NCBI GenBank assembly: GCA_018902385.1 | Contig: JABSSW010000006.1 | Span: forward strand, 434,001-498,000 | DNA from: Physcia stellaris | Taxonomy: Eukaryota; Ascomycota; Lecanoromycetes; Caliciales; Physciaceae | Reading direction: 5' to 3' | DNA: 64,000 nt | Shown: positions 38,078 to 51,856 of the stretch, piece by piece | How the letters are laid out: every line of letters starts with the position of its first letter | Numbering within the stretch: the stretch's first letter is position 1 | Notes under the pieces: generated by a model | Databases searched by the model: none | What the model was told of the DNA's origin: nothing | The model's input: only the letters and a program-made list of their open reading frames with translations | Translations under genes and position numbers: made by a program

Positions 38078-38160
38078 TACAGTCAAAATTTACGTCGCAT
38101 GAAAAATTGAATCGTGTCAAAAATATTTTCAAAAATTGTCGTTCGATTTTATTGAATTAT
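38078..38160 (+). repeat. Shared 80-bp 3' segment (copy in C)
   Basis: Contains the core TCGCATGAAAAATTGAATCG. The same segment occurs in B (40510-40595), G (44245-44335, minus strand) and H (51857-51945). It lies between the last pol sequence and the 3' LTR. Confidence 0.75.
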
Positions 38161-38239
38161 GAATGATGTAAAATGTCATGTAATGATATAAATAAACAAC
38201 AAAATGTCAAAAAAAATTCGAATATTTACAAATTTGATC

Positions 38240-38720
38240 AACAAAATTTTCAATTGTTTATTAATGATTGACGAAATTGTTTATAAAATTCATGCAAAAT
38301 ATTTGTTTTTCAAAAAATTTAATATATGCATATTTCGTTGAATGCAATATACGAATTAATTGTCGTATATGCGATAATATCGACGAATTAATTTTGATGA
38401 CAAAAATTTTATCGACATAATCAAATTGTTCGTTTCGTGATATCGATTTGATGTTGCAAAAATTTTCAAAATTGTTGACGCGTTCAATTGTTTGTTTATT
38501 AATATTCGTCGAAATTACTTTTGACGAATTGTATAAATTGATTATTTTTCACGATATTCATTACATTCACGCTTTGTCGCATACAATGTAACATCAATTT
38601 TCGCATACGCGAAAATATCAAAATTTTAAACATTATTACGATGATTTTATTAACATGATCAAATTGTTCATTTCATCGTAAATCGATTTAATGTTTTCAC
38701 GATTTTTGACGAATCGATTT
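38240..38720 (+). repeat. 3'-block repeat of element C
   Basis: Two related units (about 38240-38460 and 38490-38720) share AATGCAATATACGAATTAAT-like, GATTTGATGTTGCAAAAATT and CATAATCAAATTGTTCGTTT words with 20036-20515. It lies between pol and the 3' LTR. Confidence 0.65.
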
Positions 38721-38885
38721 CGCGAACGAAATTGATTTCACAATATTTCGAATTTATTTATTTATTTTATCAATCATTCAATTCAACGTCATTCAATATC
38801 GTATTTAAATCGCGCAAAACGTTCATCGTTAAAAAAAAATTCAATTAATCATTTCGAAACGAAATTGAAAAAAAACGAGAAATAA

Positions 38886-39102
38886 TGTAACGAACGTATA
38901 TCGAATTCAACATTTAACAAAATTAACATCGAATTAACATCGTTATTTTATTATATCGAATGTTAAAGTCGAAATTCGTTTTGACGCATTCAAAAAATCA
39001 AATTTTCTACATATGTTTTTGCAAATTTCATGTATTTGTTTTTCATTTCGATATTTTCGTGTATTTATGTAATAATATTATATTTTTGCATAACATTTCA
39101 CA
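38886..39102 (+). repeat. 3' LTR of element C
   Basis: It starts TGTAACGAACGTATATCG and ends ATTTCACA. A purine-rich tract (GAAATTGAAAAAAAACGAGA) lies at about 38860-38880, just upstream, as expected for second-strand priming. Confidence 0.8.
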
Positions 39103-40980
39103 GCACGTACGTAATTGTTATAAATGTCAACGTACGAAAATTTTCAAAAATCGAAAAAATAATTTATTCATTTTTTTGATCGTTTTTTTGCAACGTTAAA
39201 TCGACATATTTATGAATTTTATTATCGAATTGTTCGACGTTCACGATCATAACGTCATTTACACGATAATTGACAAATTTAACAAAAAACGTCATTACGT
39301 GTTTTGTATCGTCGACGACGAAAATACAAACGCGAAAATTATAATCAAAATATTTATTAATTACGTATTTCGTACACATGAATTATTTTTCTTTATAACG
39401 TCAAATCGAAAATTTCAATTTATATCGTTCGTTTGACAAACATTTTGCAAAATTCTCGACATCAAATATAAATTTTTCATCGTTTTTCATTCAAAAATCG
39501 ATGAACAAATCGAAAAAATCAATTAAAATATCGAAAAACAATTGCGACAATATTGCAATTACATGCAAAACGATTAAAACGTTTGATTGTTTATAATCGA
39601 ATTTGCAAACAATAACGCGATATTTGCAACAACAAAATTGTCATCATTTTTTATCAATAAAGATTTTCATTTTCGTATAAATTTTTCATTAAATTTTATT
39701 TCGTATGTTACAACGAAAAAACGATTTTTGATTATCAAAACAAAAAATATTATCGACACAATGCAAAATATTTTCAATTACGTACGAAATCATGCAAAAA
39801 TAATTCAAAAACGTATAATAATTCAAATTAACAAACATCAAAAAATCGTGAAATACGTCGAAAAAAATTTCGTTTTTTTGAATCGACGAAATATCAAAAC
39901 GATCAAATCATTTGACAAATTTGATGACAAAAAATTAAAATCGTACAAAATGTTAAAACGTATAAACAATTTTTATCGATTCGAATTATCAAAAATTATG
40001 CGAATTTACGATGTGTTTCATTGTTGATTTTTTCGCAAAAATTTTCGTGATTTTTTCGAAAATTAAATTAACGAATTTTTCGATTTCGTCATAATCAACG
40101 AGAATTTCGAATGAAAAATGAACGATATTTTGAAATTTCGATATTATTACAATCGTTTTCAATATCGTGTCAATTGATCGAATTGATTTCATAATCGAAC
40201 ATGATATTATGTCGATAACGAAAAATTCGATAATGTTCGCGACGTGATAAACAATTTTTATCGTATTCATTTCACGACAACAAATTCAAAATCGTTCAAA
40301 ACGTTAATTTCAATATTTCAAATCGTTGTCAACGAAACAAATTTTTCAACGAATCGTTGTCGTTTTCGAAAAAAAAATCGTCATGTTAACATTAATCGAA
40401 ATTATTTTCGATTAACATTTGACGTCACGAATTCAATTTTCATTCATTTGTTTTTAATTTCACGATTTTTATTCAACAATTCAATTTTTATTATTTTTTC
40501 GATGTTATTTACAGTCAAAATTTACATCGCATGAAAAATTGAATCGTGTCAAAAATATTTTCAAAAATTGTCGTCAAATTTTATCGAACGTTGAAATGAC
40601 ATTAAAATATTGAAAAATGAAAAATGATAATCGTGAAATTTTTGAATTTTGCAATTATACAATTTGATCAACAAAATTTTTAACAAAATTTTCAAATTTC
40701 GCAATAACAACGAATCGTCGAAACGACATTCGTGAAAAGAAAAAAATAATGTTACGAATATGTTTGACAAATAGATTTGACAAATAAATAAATAATTGAA
40801 CAAATAAATTTAAATCGAATTATGTTTTAATTTTTTGACGAAATTAACGTGATTTGAAATTTAACGTTCGTACATTGTTTGCAATTTCATCATTTTGTAC
40901 ATATTTGTTTTTGCAAATTTATTGTTTTCGTTTAATTAATTAATATTACGTTTATTCAAACACGATTCATGATACGTTGA
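39103..40980 (+). mobile_element. Gypsy chromovirus fossil B, right part
   Basis: It resumes at the integrase zinc-binding region with HVRNCYKCQRTKIFKNRKN (39107) and continues through the catalytic core (39212-39700). The DNA-binding tail follows (to about 40020; RIYDVFHC), then a chromodomain remnant near 40130-40260. The shared 80-bp 3' segment lies at 40510-40595. A probable 3' LTR begins TGTTACGAATATG at 40750 after a purine-rich tract and runs to about 40970. Joined to 26600-31627 only by position and lineage, it shows that C is nested in B. Broken many times. Confidence 0.75.
40510..40595 (+). repeat. Shared 80-bp 3' segment (copy in B)
   Basis: Core TCGCATGAAAAATTGAATCG, nearly identical to 38078-38160. 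It sits between the chromodomain remnant and the LTR start at 40750. Confidence 0.75.
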
Positions 40981-40984
40981 ATTA

Positions 40985-43131
40985 TTCAAAATTGTAAAAC
41001 GACAATGAATTTACGATGAAAATTTCGAAAAATAAATGAATGTCAATCGAATTGAAATTTGACGTCAAAATCGAAACAACAAAAATGTATTCGTTTGATT
41101 TCGCAAACAAAAAATTTATAAACGAAATTTTTGACAAATTACATGCACAAAAACGCATGAAATACATTATTCAATATTTGCAATTTGACGAATCGTGTTT
41201 AAATCAAATGATTTAAAACACAAAAAACGCGTCGTTATGAATATACGTAATTTAAACAAAATTATTTTCATCGATTTATATTTTATGTCGTTTCAATTCG
41301 ATATTATTTCAATCGTAATTGAATGCAAATTCATTTCTGTGTTCGACGTCGCGAATTTTTTTCATCAATGATTAATAAAATTCGCAAATCGACATAAATA
41401 CATCGTCGTTTCTTACAGAAAACAAAAACAATTTAACGTTGTAATGATGAAATTTAAAAATTCATATTCGTACGTACAACGACGAATCGATTTCATTTTT
41501 CGAAAATTTCGCGAATTTGTTCGTGTTTACGCAAATGACATTATTGTTTTTTTTTTCAATATTTTTGAAAAACATATGATTCATTTACATTCGATGTTCG
41601 AACGATTGAATATTTATGAAATTAATTTTTTATCAAAGAAATTGTTTTTCGACTATTTTACGATCGCATTTTTTGATCAAAAAATTGACGTTTTTGATTT
41701 CATTATCGCAATTGATAAATTAAAAACAATAATTAAATTGATTTTTTTTATATTTTCAAAAATTTGAAATTCTATTTAAATTTTACAAAATAATTACGAA
41801 ATTTCGTCACGTTTTATGTTCAAAAAACGAACGCGTTATAACGTCGCAAAATTTAATTTTTACGTCAATTTTCATTCAACAAAAAAACGATTCGCAAAAT
41901 TTATTCGCAAAAAAATGTAATGAACAATTTTTCAATTGAAAAATTAAAATCATATCGATTATTGCAAGAAATTTTTAACAAAATTTTATTTTTGATACAT
42001 TTCAATTTCGATCGACAATTGTATATCGACATCGACGCGTTTAAACGACGCGAATTCGACGCAATGATTTATTATTTCAAAAGAAATCATAATTCAAACA
42101 AATTCAAACGTAACGATATCGAATTCATTTTATTTTTAAATCGAATGTTGAACGAAATCGAAATCAAATATTGATTTATCGAATTCGAAATGTGTGATTT
42201 AATATAAATTGTCAAAAAAACTCGACATATGATAAAAACAATCAAAAATATCATTGTTGTGTTCACGAATCATGTCGTCAATATTTTTATCGTTAAGCAA
42301 ATCACGATGAACTCGAACAACATCGATAAATTCGATTTTCGTTTTGTTCGTGTTTCAATTGATTTGTCACAATTTAAATTGAAAATGAAATATAAATCAG
42401 AAAAAAATCATGTGATTTCGAATGCGTTATCAAAATTAACGTTTAAAAATGAACAAATCGACAAAAATTCAAAAAATAAATTTGATTTGAACACATATCA
42501 TGACGAAATAATCGATTTTTCGAATAATTTCGATTGTTACGTTTTTTAAAACATTTTTATCGTCATGTCGAAAAATTTAAAAAAAAATCAAAAACGAATA
42601 TCAAAACGAAAAAACGTGACGAAACATGATCACGATGTTAAAATCGTTGACGATTCGAATGAACGAAAAAAAAAATTGTCGATTCGAAATTTTCAAATCT
42701 CATCGACGATCGAAAATAACGTAAAAAAACGAAACGTCAATGAACAAAAAAATGACGATACGAAATTTATATCAAAAAAATTCAAAACAAAAATCAATTT
42801 CGCGATAAATACGAATGATATTATATATTACGTTGACATTGATTCGCGTCGATCGTGTATATTTGTTACAATAAAACGAAAAATATTTCGTTTAATTCAC
42901 GATGCAAATCAACATTCAAAAATTCATCGATGTTATAACAGAATAATCAATACATTATATATATTTCGACTTTTCAAAAAGATTAAAAAATACATCGAAC
43001 ATTGTTTTATTTGTCAATTAACACAAACAAAACGACATAAATTGTACGAAAAATTGATGTTTATCACGTTCGCGTCGCGTTCATTTCATATTATTGTTAT
43101 CGATTTCATTTTAATTATGTTTGATGAAATG
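40985..43131 (+). mobile_element. Gypsy fossil E, left part
   Basis: Pol remains of a lineage distinct from A, B, C and G. The start of reverse transcriptase is at about 41100 (INEIFDKLHAQKRMKY). Core RT is at 41444-41770 (FKNSYSYVQRRIDFIFRKFR; VYANDIIVF). RNase H is at about 41920-42430, ending near HVISNALSKL. Integrase begins at 42820 and includes the zinc-binding IEHCFICQLTQTKRH (about 43000). It stops at 43131, exactly where element I begins, and resumes at 61387. Gag and protease are missing here and may lie left of B if B entered E. Broken many times. Confidence 0.75.
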
Positions 43132-43347
43132 TGTGAAATATTATGCAAAAATATAATATTATTACATAATTACACGAGAATATCGAAATGAAAAAACAAA
43201 TACAAAAAATTTAACAAAACATATGTAAAAAATTTGATTATAAACGAGATTCGACTTTGTCATTCGATATAATAAAATAAAAATGTTAATTTTAATGATT
43301 GATCAAATATTGATTTCAAATGTTGAAATCGATACACGTTTGTCACA
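43132..43347 (-). repeat. 3' LTR of element I
   Basis: On the minus strand it begins TGTGACAAACGTG and ends ATTTCACA. The purine-rich tract lies next to it at 43348-43380. Confidence 0.85.
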
Positions 43348-43433
43348 TTATTTTTCGTTTTTTTTCAATTTCGTTTCGAAACAATCAATTGAATTTTTTT
43401 TTGTCGATCGACAAAATACGTGATTTCGATAAT

Positions 43434-43753
43434 TGTAAAACTCGTACTAGAAATAGTATAATTTAATGAATTATTGACATCAAAGATGTATAATTTGAAA
43501 TGTAATATATTGATTTATTAATCGTTACAGAACAGATTACGTTTTGCAATTGCTTTTTATTCATATTTTATTTACTCAATCGTACGAATTCGAGCGATTT
43601 CGACTGACAATATGAATTTGTTGAATTTATCGTTAATCGAGTTGTAAAATGATTGAGATTGATTTTCTTCGAAATCATTCGAATTTCGATAATCGAATTG
43701 CTTGACGAAATGCGAATCGCATTTTCGAAAATTCTGAATTTTTATTTTTTACA
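43434..43753 (-). repeat. LTR of element G (left copy, 3')
   Basis: Its plus-strand ends are TGTAAAACTCGTACTAG and TTTTTTACA. It is 320 bp and collinear with 55389-55708. Confidence 0.9.
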
Positions 43754-44244
43754 TACGTTTTTTTCTAAACATCGAATTTTTTTGAAATCAACATGTTAAC
43801 AAAAACTTTGACGTATTTTGTTTGTTTTGACGTGTTCTGTTTGTTTTGATTTTACATTGATTTAAAAAATCATTATGATCGTGATTTTCGCATTTCGAAA
43901 TATTTTTGCTCGAATTCAATAGTCAATTTGCGTTAAAAATTTGAAAAAACATCTTTTTGAATAACTCAAAAAAAACATAATTTGATGAATCAATTGTTTG
44001 TTGCTTTCATGATCGAATGTTTAATTTCGTATCATTCACAGTTTTCGATATGATAATTGACAATTGATTTGTTGACAGAAAATTCTGAATTCGAACATTT
44101 TTTCATTTTTTCATTTTTTTATTTCGAATATCAACATCGATATCATGAAAAAATGTGTAACGCGATAAACGTTCATTAATCGCGATCGCATTGATATTCA
44201 GATTTTCGAAATTTTTTTTTATTTCATTTCATATTTTTTATTCA

Positions 44245-44335
44245 ACGATTTATCGTTCGATCAAATCGAACAACAATTTCTGAAAATGTTTTTGACACAA
44301 TTCAATTTTTCATGCGTCGTAAATTCTAAACAATA
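44245..44335 (-). repeat. Shared 80-bp 3' segment (copy in G)
   Basis: Minus-strand core ACGACGCATGAAAAATTGAA, matching the copies in B, C and H. It lies between integrase and the 3' LTR. Confidence 0.75.
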
Positions 44336-47148
44336 AATAACACACATAATTTTTGAAAACGAAAATGTGTTAACATGCAATAAATATTTCAATTCATTTT
44401 TTTCGTGATTTTCGATGATTTGTTTTCTTATTGACATTAGATTTTTTTGAATTTTCGTTGTGAAATTGTCGCAAAGTTTTTCGAAAATGTTTGACAAACG
44501 ATGCAAATTTTCAAATCGCGTTTTCATAGTTTTTTCATTTTATCAAATAGTAAAAATCGAATTCGCTGTAAAGTTTGTTTGAAATCTCATTTATTTTGAA
44601 AATTTTGTTGTTTTTAATGATTTCGATTTCATAGAATTTTTTCGTGATTTTCATTTTCATATTTTCGTCGAGTTCAATATCTTCAACTTGATACGAAAAT
44701 TCAAAAAAATGTGACGTATATTTTTTTTCTTTTTAACATTGAATTTCTTTAAAAAAAAACGTGAAAAACGTTGTAAATGCGTCAACGTTTGAATAAATTT
44801 AAACGATAAATTTGATTTTCTATAATTTCTAGAATTTGAAATGACTCAAAAAATTTTCATTTCAATTTCTTGTTTCGTTTAATTTTGATGTTTTTATCGT
44901 TCAAATTCACGTAATTTTCGACGTTGTATGACATTGATTTCGTGCGTTCGTCTTTGTACATCGTTTGTTGTTGTTGTGTCACGAATAAATTGTCTTTCAA
45001 TACTCGAAATAGCTCAATTAAATGTTCAACGTGTTTTTTTGCGAATTTGAATTTAGTTTTCTTGTTTCATGTTTTCTCGAAAAACATGCGAAACGAATAT
45101 TCAAACATGATTTCGAACGAAAAAATGTCTGTGAATGCGTGTTTGCTGTTGTTGTAAACGAATTCGATCATGAACAACAATTCTATTCAATCATTTTGCT
45201 CGAAGTTGACGAAAACGCGAAAAAATTGTTTCATAACGTTGTTCATTCGCTCGATTTGTTTATCGATTTGAAAATGAAAAACGATTGACAATTTACGTTT
45301 GATTTTCAAAACGTAACACAGCGCATCGTTGTATTTGAATGTGAAAATAAAATTTTTGTCGATAACGATTGACGAAAAAAAATCGTGAAATCGAATGATT
45401 TCGCGAAATAAAATTTCGATCAAATTCTTTGCGAAAATCGTTTTAATCACTGATATGTAATGAATCATTTTCGTTAAACGATTCACAATCATTAAAATCG
45501 AGTCGTAAATCGTTTCATTTCACGTTTTATTTGAAAAAAATTCTGTCACGAAATTCATGAAAAAATCAATTCACTTAAATTCAGAAATCGAAAGAAAAAA
45601 GAATTCGTCGTATGATTTGTATCGTGCAATTTTGTTTCGTTTGCAAACGACGCATGTTTCACAATGTTTTTTGATTTGTTGTCGCATTTCAAAAGTTTCG
45701 ATAAAATTTTGATTCGATCAATAGTATTTTCGACGTATCAATTTCAACGTTCGTTCGATATCGAAATGATCAACGAACGAATTATCGTGATTGACACGAA
45801 TAACGTTTTCACGCAAATTCTTTGAAATGTAAACGACGTCGTCGTAATACAAAAGTTCATTTTTGTGTTGTCAATGATTTGTTTTTGTTCTCGAAATAGT
45901 TAATTCTCGACATATTTCAAAGACGAATTGATTTTTATCGATCAAATCTCGAACGAAATTCAACAATGAAAATGTTGACTCGTCGTTATATGTCGTTTTT
46001 TCTCGTAGAACAATTTGTATTCGAACTCTATGCATTGCGCATTCAAATACAATCGTTGATTTTAACATAAAAATTTTTCATTTTATGAATGTCACGTTTG
46101 ATTTTTGCTCAATCGAATGTTTCGAATTTTTTGAATTTTTTGATTCGAGTGTTTTCGAAACAGCGCTGATTGAAATTCGATTTCGTTTTGAATTTTTTGA
46201 ATCAAATGTTTCTGAAACATCGTTGATTGATTCGATATTTTTTGAATCATTTAGATGCGATCGACGTTTCATGCTATGCATCGCATTTATAAGTCATTTC
46301 ATGACATGCATCGCACTCATAATTTTGATCGCATTTATTCGCATTTTTTCGAAACGTTTCGAGTTTGCGATCAATGACTTTTGCAATTGTTTCAAAATTT
46401 GACGATTGTTTTCGACGTTTTTTTCAATAATCATTATGTAATCAAATCGCTTTGAAAATTCGTCAGCAGAATTTTTGTTATCGAGACGATAATCGATTAA
46501 AAAATTATATCGATTCAACTTTTGAGTTCATCGAATTTGACGTGACGACAATTTAATTGTGATTATAAATTGTTTCAAATTGCGATGATCAATAAAGACA
46601 AAAATTTGCTTTTTTGCGTTTTCGAGATAGTGTTTTCATTGTTTGAACGAAATCACAATAATCAACAATTTTTTGTCATGAATTTCGTAGTTGCATTCGA
46701 TCGAAATCATTTTGCGTGAAAAATACGCAACAAAATGTCAATGATTTTCGTCGTTTTGTTGACATAAAATGATTTCGATGATTTTGTCGAATGCGTCGAT
46801 TTCGACTCGAATAACACGTTCGAAATCGAAATGACGTAAAATTGATGTTTCGATAAATGTTTTGCGAAGTCGTTTGAAAATCTTCAACGTTTCATTGATT
46901 AAAAAGATGTGAATATTCGAAAATTTGTTGCGATTTCGATTTTGATTTCGTTTGCGTTTACGAGTATTTTTTCGTAACTTTTGCGATTTTTTTAGAATAG
47001 CGATCAAAAATTCAACAATTTTATTGAAATGTTTAATGAATCGTCGATAAAAATTAACGATGTCGAGAAACTGCATGATGTCGAAAACGTTGCGAAATAC
47101 AAATCATTGTTGAATAATTTCGATTTTTTTGTTTTGCATTCGTATTTC

Positions 47149-47454
47149 TGTAAAGCATTCAGAGTTCAAATCGACAGAAAATATGATCGAATTTCGACAA
47201 AAGTGAGATATGTTGATCATTTGCAAAGCAAACATCGAATTCGAAGAAATGTTGTTTGCATTTCTTTGTATCACAACAAGCAATAAATCGAATGATTTGC
47301 AATTGAAACACGTTGCTCGATTTATTCGTACAATTGAACAGACAAAACGATTATATAATTGAAAATTTGCAAGACAATTAGTTTTGCAGTTATTAGTCTA
47401 ATCATAATATCGTTTTCTGTTATACATTTCTGATGTCACATTTCGTATTTTACA
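47149..47454 (+). repeat. 5' LTR of element H
   Basis: 306 bp, TGTAAAGCATTCAG to TTTTACA. Starts with TG and ends with CA, as LTRs do. Confidence 0.9.
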
Positions 47455-49934
47455 TTTTAATAATTACAATAATTTATCGATTAGCATCACTCGTGTATAG
47501 CAAACAATTCAACGATTGAACGTGTTACGTTCTCAACGTTCGATTCGAACAAGATATCGATTTTACAAAAGTTTGAACGAGAAACAGATCGAAAAGAAGA
47601 CTGTATACTATACAACTAAATATCGCAATCATGATTGATTGTATAATTTTGTTATCATTACATTGTTCAGTCTAGAAAGCGAGCTCGAGCTTGAAAAACT
47701 ATCTGAAGTTGATTTCAAGACAATGTTTCAAAAACAAATTATCTCGATGCAATGAAAAATCTAAAGCAAACAACAAACAATTTTCAACATTCGATTTCGT
47801 TGACATTTTCAGCGACAAGCGTCGATTATTTCAAGTCTCGATTATTCATGACAATGACGACAAATCAAAAACGTCAAAATCATCGAAAAAGTCTGCGCAA
47901 TTCGTCAAAACTTCTATTTAGAATGAATTCACTATATTCGAACAATCATGAAGAAACAATGCGACAGAATATCAAGAAGCATTTTCAAGAATTGATCGAA
48001 CGATGATTTCAACAAGAAAGCATAACAGAATATCTTTGAAAGAAAATTTCATGACGATTTCAATCGAAAACACGCTATCGTCAAATCGCATCGATGCAAT
48101 ATAATGATCTGAACATGAACTTTTTCGAGAAAAAGAAATCGCATCGATGCGATACATTTTCAGATCGAGAAACGACATGATTTCGAAATCGTATGAATGC
48201 AATTCAAAATCAAGAAAACGATAGAAAATTCACGTTCGATAAAGTTAATAGAAAATCAATCAAGATACACTGTATCGTCGACTTTTCGATTGCGTGAACT
48301 CAAGACAGATGTTGATTTTGCAGAAACTAATCATGAAAAAAACAACAGTTGAGTCAATTGATCACTTTCGATCAAAATTCACATCGTATAGTGAAGATTC
48401 TCAATCATCAAACAATCAGCAATAGCAGCAACGAGTTTCTCGCGACGAGTTTTGTTGACATTGACATCAAACGTTGTCGCAAAAAGTCTCGCATCGCTAA
48501 TTGCAATAGAGAAATCAATTCGAAGTAATGTCTTTTGTTGAATTCAAAGCAATTTCGTTTCAGATTTCTAGTCACGATGTTGCGACATTGAACAGCAATT
48601 AATTCAGATTATTGACGTTTGCTTCGTACGAGTATAATCTTCGAACAAAAACAGTCGCAGTCGTTTTTTGAAGAAAAATTTCAAAAAATTGATTTGAATT
48701 AGTCAGTTTCGTGAAATTGTCATGAATGCAACAAGATCAAAATGAATATATCGATCTTGACATTTCTTCATGCGAAATTTTTTCATCATGAATCATATCG
48801 AGCACATCGAATCGAAAGAATCAGTCGATTTTATTGTTTATAATCAGAATAAAAATTTGATCGTATTCGTACGAGTTTTTCATGACAAAAACAGAGTCTC
48901 GAACGAATCGTATAGCGAGCAACGTGTCGAGACAGTTTATTTCTATCGAAGATCGAAAACATTCGTAGAGAAAATTCACAAAGAGATTTACGAATCTGAC
49001 GAATTCTGAATTTGACGAACATACGATTTGCTCAAATGAACATAAAACAGATTTGACGAACATGCGATATGTTTGACAAATTCGCAATGAATCACGAACA
49101 TGCAATAGATTCGCAGTCGAGCAAAAAATCATTTCATAACTTTATTTATTTTTTATTCGAAGATGATTAACAATATTGAGAATATACTTGATTAAGTATC
49201 TAGAAAACGATCTTATCAGACTTTTCAGCATTTTCATTCTTATCGAATCTGAAATCGAGCAAGAAGATTTCTGACGAAACGTTTCGATTTATATATTACA
49301 ATGTATTCAAACATATACATTTCATGAAACATAATATAAATTCGTTTTTTTTCAAATTGTGTAAACGTAAAAGCAACAAACTTCGTCGTTTTTTTCGACG
49401 AGTGTGCAGACGCAATAACATGAATCGCTATACAAGCAACGAGTTACATCAAGAAATGTGCTCGAAATTCTCGAAGTTGTACAAGATATAAGCACAAAGA
49501 AACTTCAGTAAATTTGACTTTTTAATTTCATGCTAAAGAACAAGCAAAACTTCACACAGAATATGAAACGATTAGCAAAATTCAAGCGTCGACGAAACGC
49601 ACTTTTGAAAACTTTTACAAACATTCACTTTGCAGCAATTCGATTCGACTAAATCGTTCGTGTAAAAATCGACGTTCAGAACAAACAATAAATTCACAAG
49701 AAGTTTTGATCGTATCATCGAAATTTCAATCATTTCGTTCAGACAGCAACAATTTTGCGATGCGAACGACTGATTCAGATGATTCTGAAAATCATTGAGA
49801 AAAAAACACGTCAGTCGATTTCTGCAAACAACTCGATCAATTCGAGTCTGTCAGATGCGAAAATCACGACGATAGTGATTTTTCAAATTATTTCGATGAG
49901 ATTCAAGCAACGATGCTGAAGTCAAATCAGACGA

Positions 49935-50165
49935 AAAGCAAATATCTCGTGCTCGAATGAACTTCAAGTCAACAAAACTGAAAAAAGACTTCGTGCTCGA
50001 ATGATTTTCGAAAGAAAGTTGCAAATTCAGACTTCTATCAACGAGAAAATATTTCGTGTTCGAATGATTTCGTTTTATCTGAAGATTACGTTCTTCGAGA
50101 AATCTTCAATAAAGAAAAATTTCGTGTTCGAATGATTTCGTTTTTGTTCTCGATTGTGCATCAGA
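49935..50165 (+). repeat. Degenerate repeat array 1 in element H
   Basis: About four copies of a TTCGTG(C/T)TCGAATGATTT-like unit, spaced roughly 50-70 bp apart, at about 49948, 49990, 50050 and 50120. They are embedded in A-rich sequence. No continuous frame is evident. Confidence 0.6.
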
Positions 50166-50559
50166 CGTGATCATCGATGAATATAATAATATTGATAATG
50201 CGCGAATTCTCGAATCTGATTCATGAAATGATTGCGACAGAAACATATTCACGAATCTGATAAAAATTCTGTGCGCGATTCAAGTGAGACAAAAACTAGT
50301 TATTTCTGATATGTCACGCTCGCATTGACATGACGAAAATGAAATACTATGACACGAAACTGCTTGTATGTTTCATCGAGTCTTATAGAGAAAACGTCGT
50401 TCGTGCGAAACAATTTTCTGATCGAGCGCTTAATGTGAAACGCATACTGAAATCAATACGAAAATATTGTAAATCGAATCAAACAAACGAGATGATTCAT
50501 CGAACATCGAACACGATTTTAGCATGCAAAAAGCGATCATAAATTGCGAGACATATCGT

Positions 50560-51060
50560 CATACGTCAAGACATCTCGTCAGAATTTGAGCATGTGAACG
50601 AAGATCGAAAAATGTTACGAAGTCAAAAATTGAAAAATATATAGATCGTTTGTAAAGACATCTCGTCAGAACTCAAACATATTTTCACATAACATGCAAG
50701 CACGATTCAGAATCTGAGCATGTCAACAAAAGTCAAAAACTGAGAGAAATAAATCATTTGTAAAGACATTTTCTCAAGATTTAAATATATATTTCTTCAT
50801 GTAATGCAACAAATCGAAAGCGAAATATAAATCAATTGTCAAAACATCTCGTCGAGACTGAACATAAAAAGAAAATCAAATCACGAGACATGCAACACGT
50901 GCAAGCAAAGCACAACATCTCGTCATAAAATTTTAGCATGCAAACAAAGTCGAATGTTGCGAAAAAAAAATCGCAAACATCTTGACAGAATCTAAACATG
51001 CGAACATGAATCAGAGATTTGCAACAAACATCTCGTCACAAATTACACGATAAAATATTG
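50560..51060 (+). repeat. Degenerate repeat array 2 in element H
   Basis: About seven copies of a unit built on CATCTCGTCAGAA followed by GAGCATG-like sequence, at about 50568, 50650, 50765, 50844, 50922, 50975 and 51027, spaced roughly 50-110 bp. It is non-coding as far as I can see. Confidence 0.65.
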
Positions 51061-51499
51061 TTTTCGTTCAACGAGATTGAAATGAACTAATTTTACGTGA
51101 ATCTTGTAACAAACTATCAGAAAGTAAAGCATGAACTGTGTACTCACAATATGATGATCGCAAAAAATCTCATGTAACGTTACTAGATTTCAGACAGTCT
51201 GTCTGCAAAGCAAATATAATTTAATGAAAATATCATCGCTCAAAGTTCTGTCAACGTTTTTCAAAAAGATCAAGTTTGCAAATCAATGCATGAAAAGTCA
51301 CGATGTTTTTAAACATGCATAGTTTAAAACTCAAACAGTCAAATAACGTCTATGCGTTGACGTAAAAAGTTCAAACTAAAAGAAAGAAAAAAGTTTCGCT
51401 AAAATTCACATATCAGTTATAAAACATCGTCATTAACGAAAACACAATCACGAAGAAGTGATCATGTTATGAACAAATCATACAGCAGAAACGTATTTG

Positions 51500-51835
51500 A
51501 AAGTCAATTCATATCGCAACGTTTTTACGTGCGATCGTTTTAATGATGCAATCGATTTGAACAATCGTTTCAATATCGAGTATCGCGACGCGTTCAGCGT
51601 TCTGTAAATGCAATTCTTGATGAGACAACTGATTCGAATAGTCGTGTCAATATCGCGATCAAGTCTCGAACACGTCGTACAACGAGAAAATATTTAAAGA
51701 TCAATAGCACGACGAATGCGATTTTTGATGATACAATCGACTCGAAAACAATTCAATATCATGACGTCTGCAGATATAATTCTTTTGATAAAGCAATTGA
51801 CTCGAAAACAGTCATGTCAACATTTCGATTTCATG
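51500..51835 (+). repeat. Degenerate repeat array 3 in element H
   Basis: About four copies of a unit with GATGCAATCGA or GATACAATCGACTCGA, then a GAACAATCGTTTCAATATC-like stretch, at about 51544, 51620, 51728 and 51790. It lies just before the shared 80-bp segment. Confidence 0.55.
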
Positions 51836-51856
51836 TCACGATTTTGTGTTGCTTAT

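Larger units (their letters stand above)
31628..39102 (+). mobile_element. LTR element C (Gypsy chromovirus fossil) inserted in B
   Basis: It has two LTRs of about 216 bp (31628-31843 and 38886-39102), roughly 94% alike by eye. Flanking 5-bp sequences are ATACG and GCACG, consistent with a target duplication altered by two transitions. Inside on the plus strand are a leader (31844-32300), gag (about 32400-33670, with a CRRCDN zinc-knuckle remnant), protease-like IFEYVFINEKIAQKICHK (about 33970-34040) and reverse transcriptase (34838-35760, LCVDYRKLNVIIKRNNY at 35236). RNase H, integrase (about 36480-37520) and a 3' region with a repeat block follow. It belongs to the same lineage as B. All major parts can be named, but it is broken many times. 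Confidence 0.8.

Noticed and set aside
43132-43347. A solo LTR
   Set aside because: A matching LTR at 61171-61386 in the same orientation, with the same AAATG flank, shows the two belong to one element.
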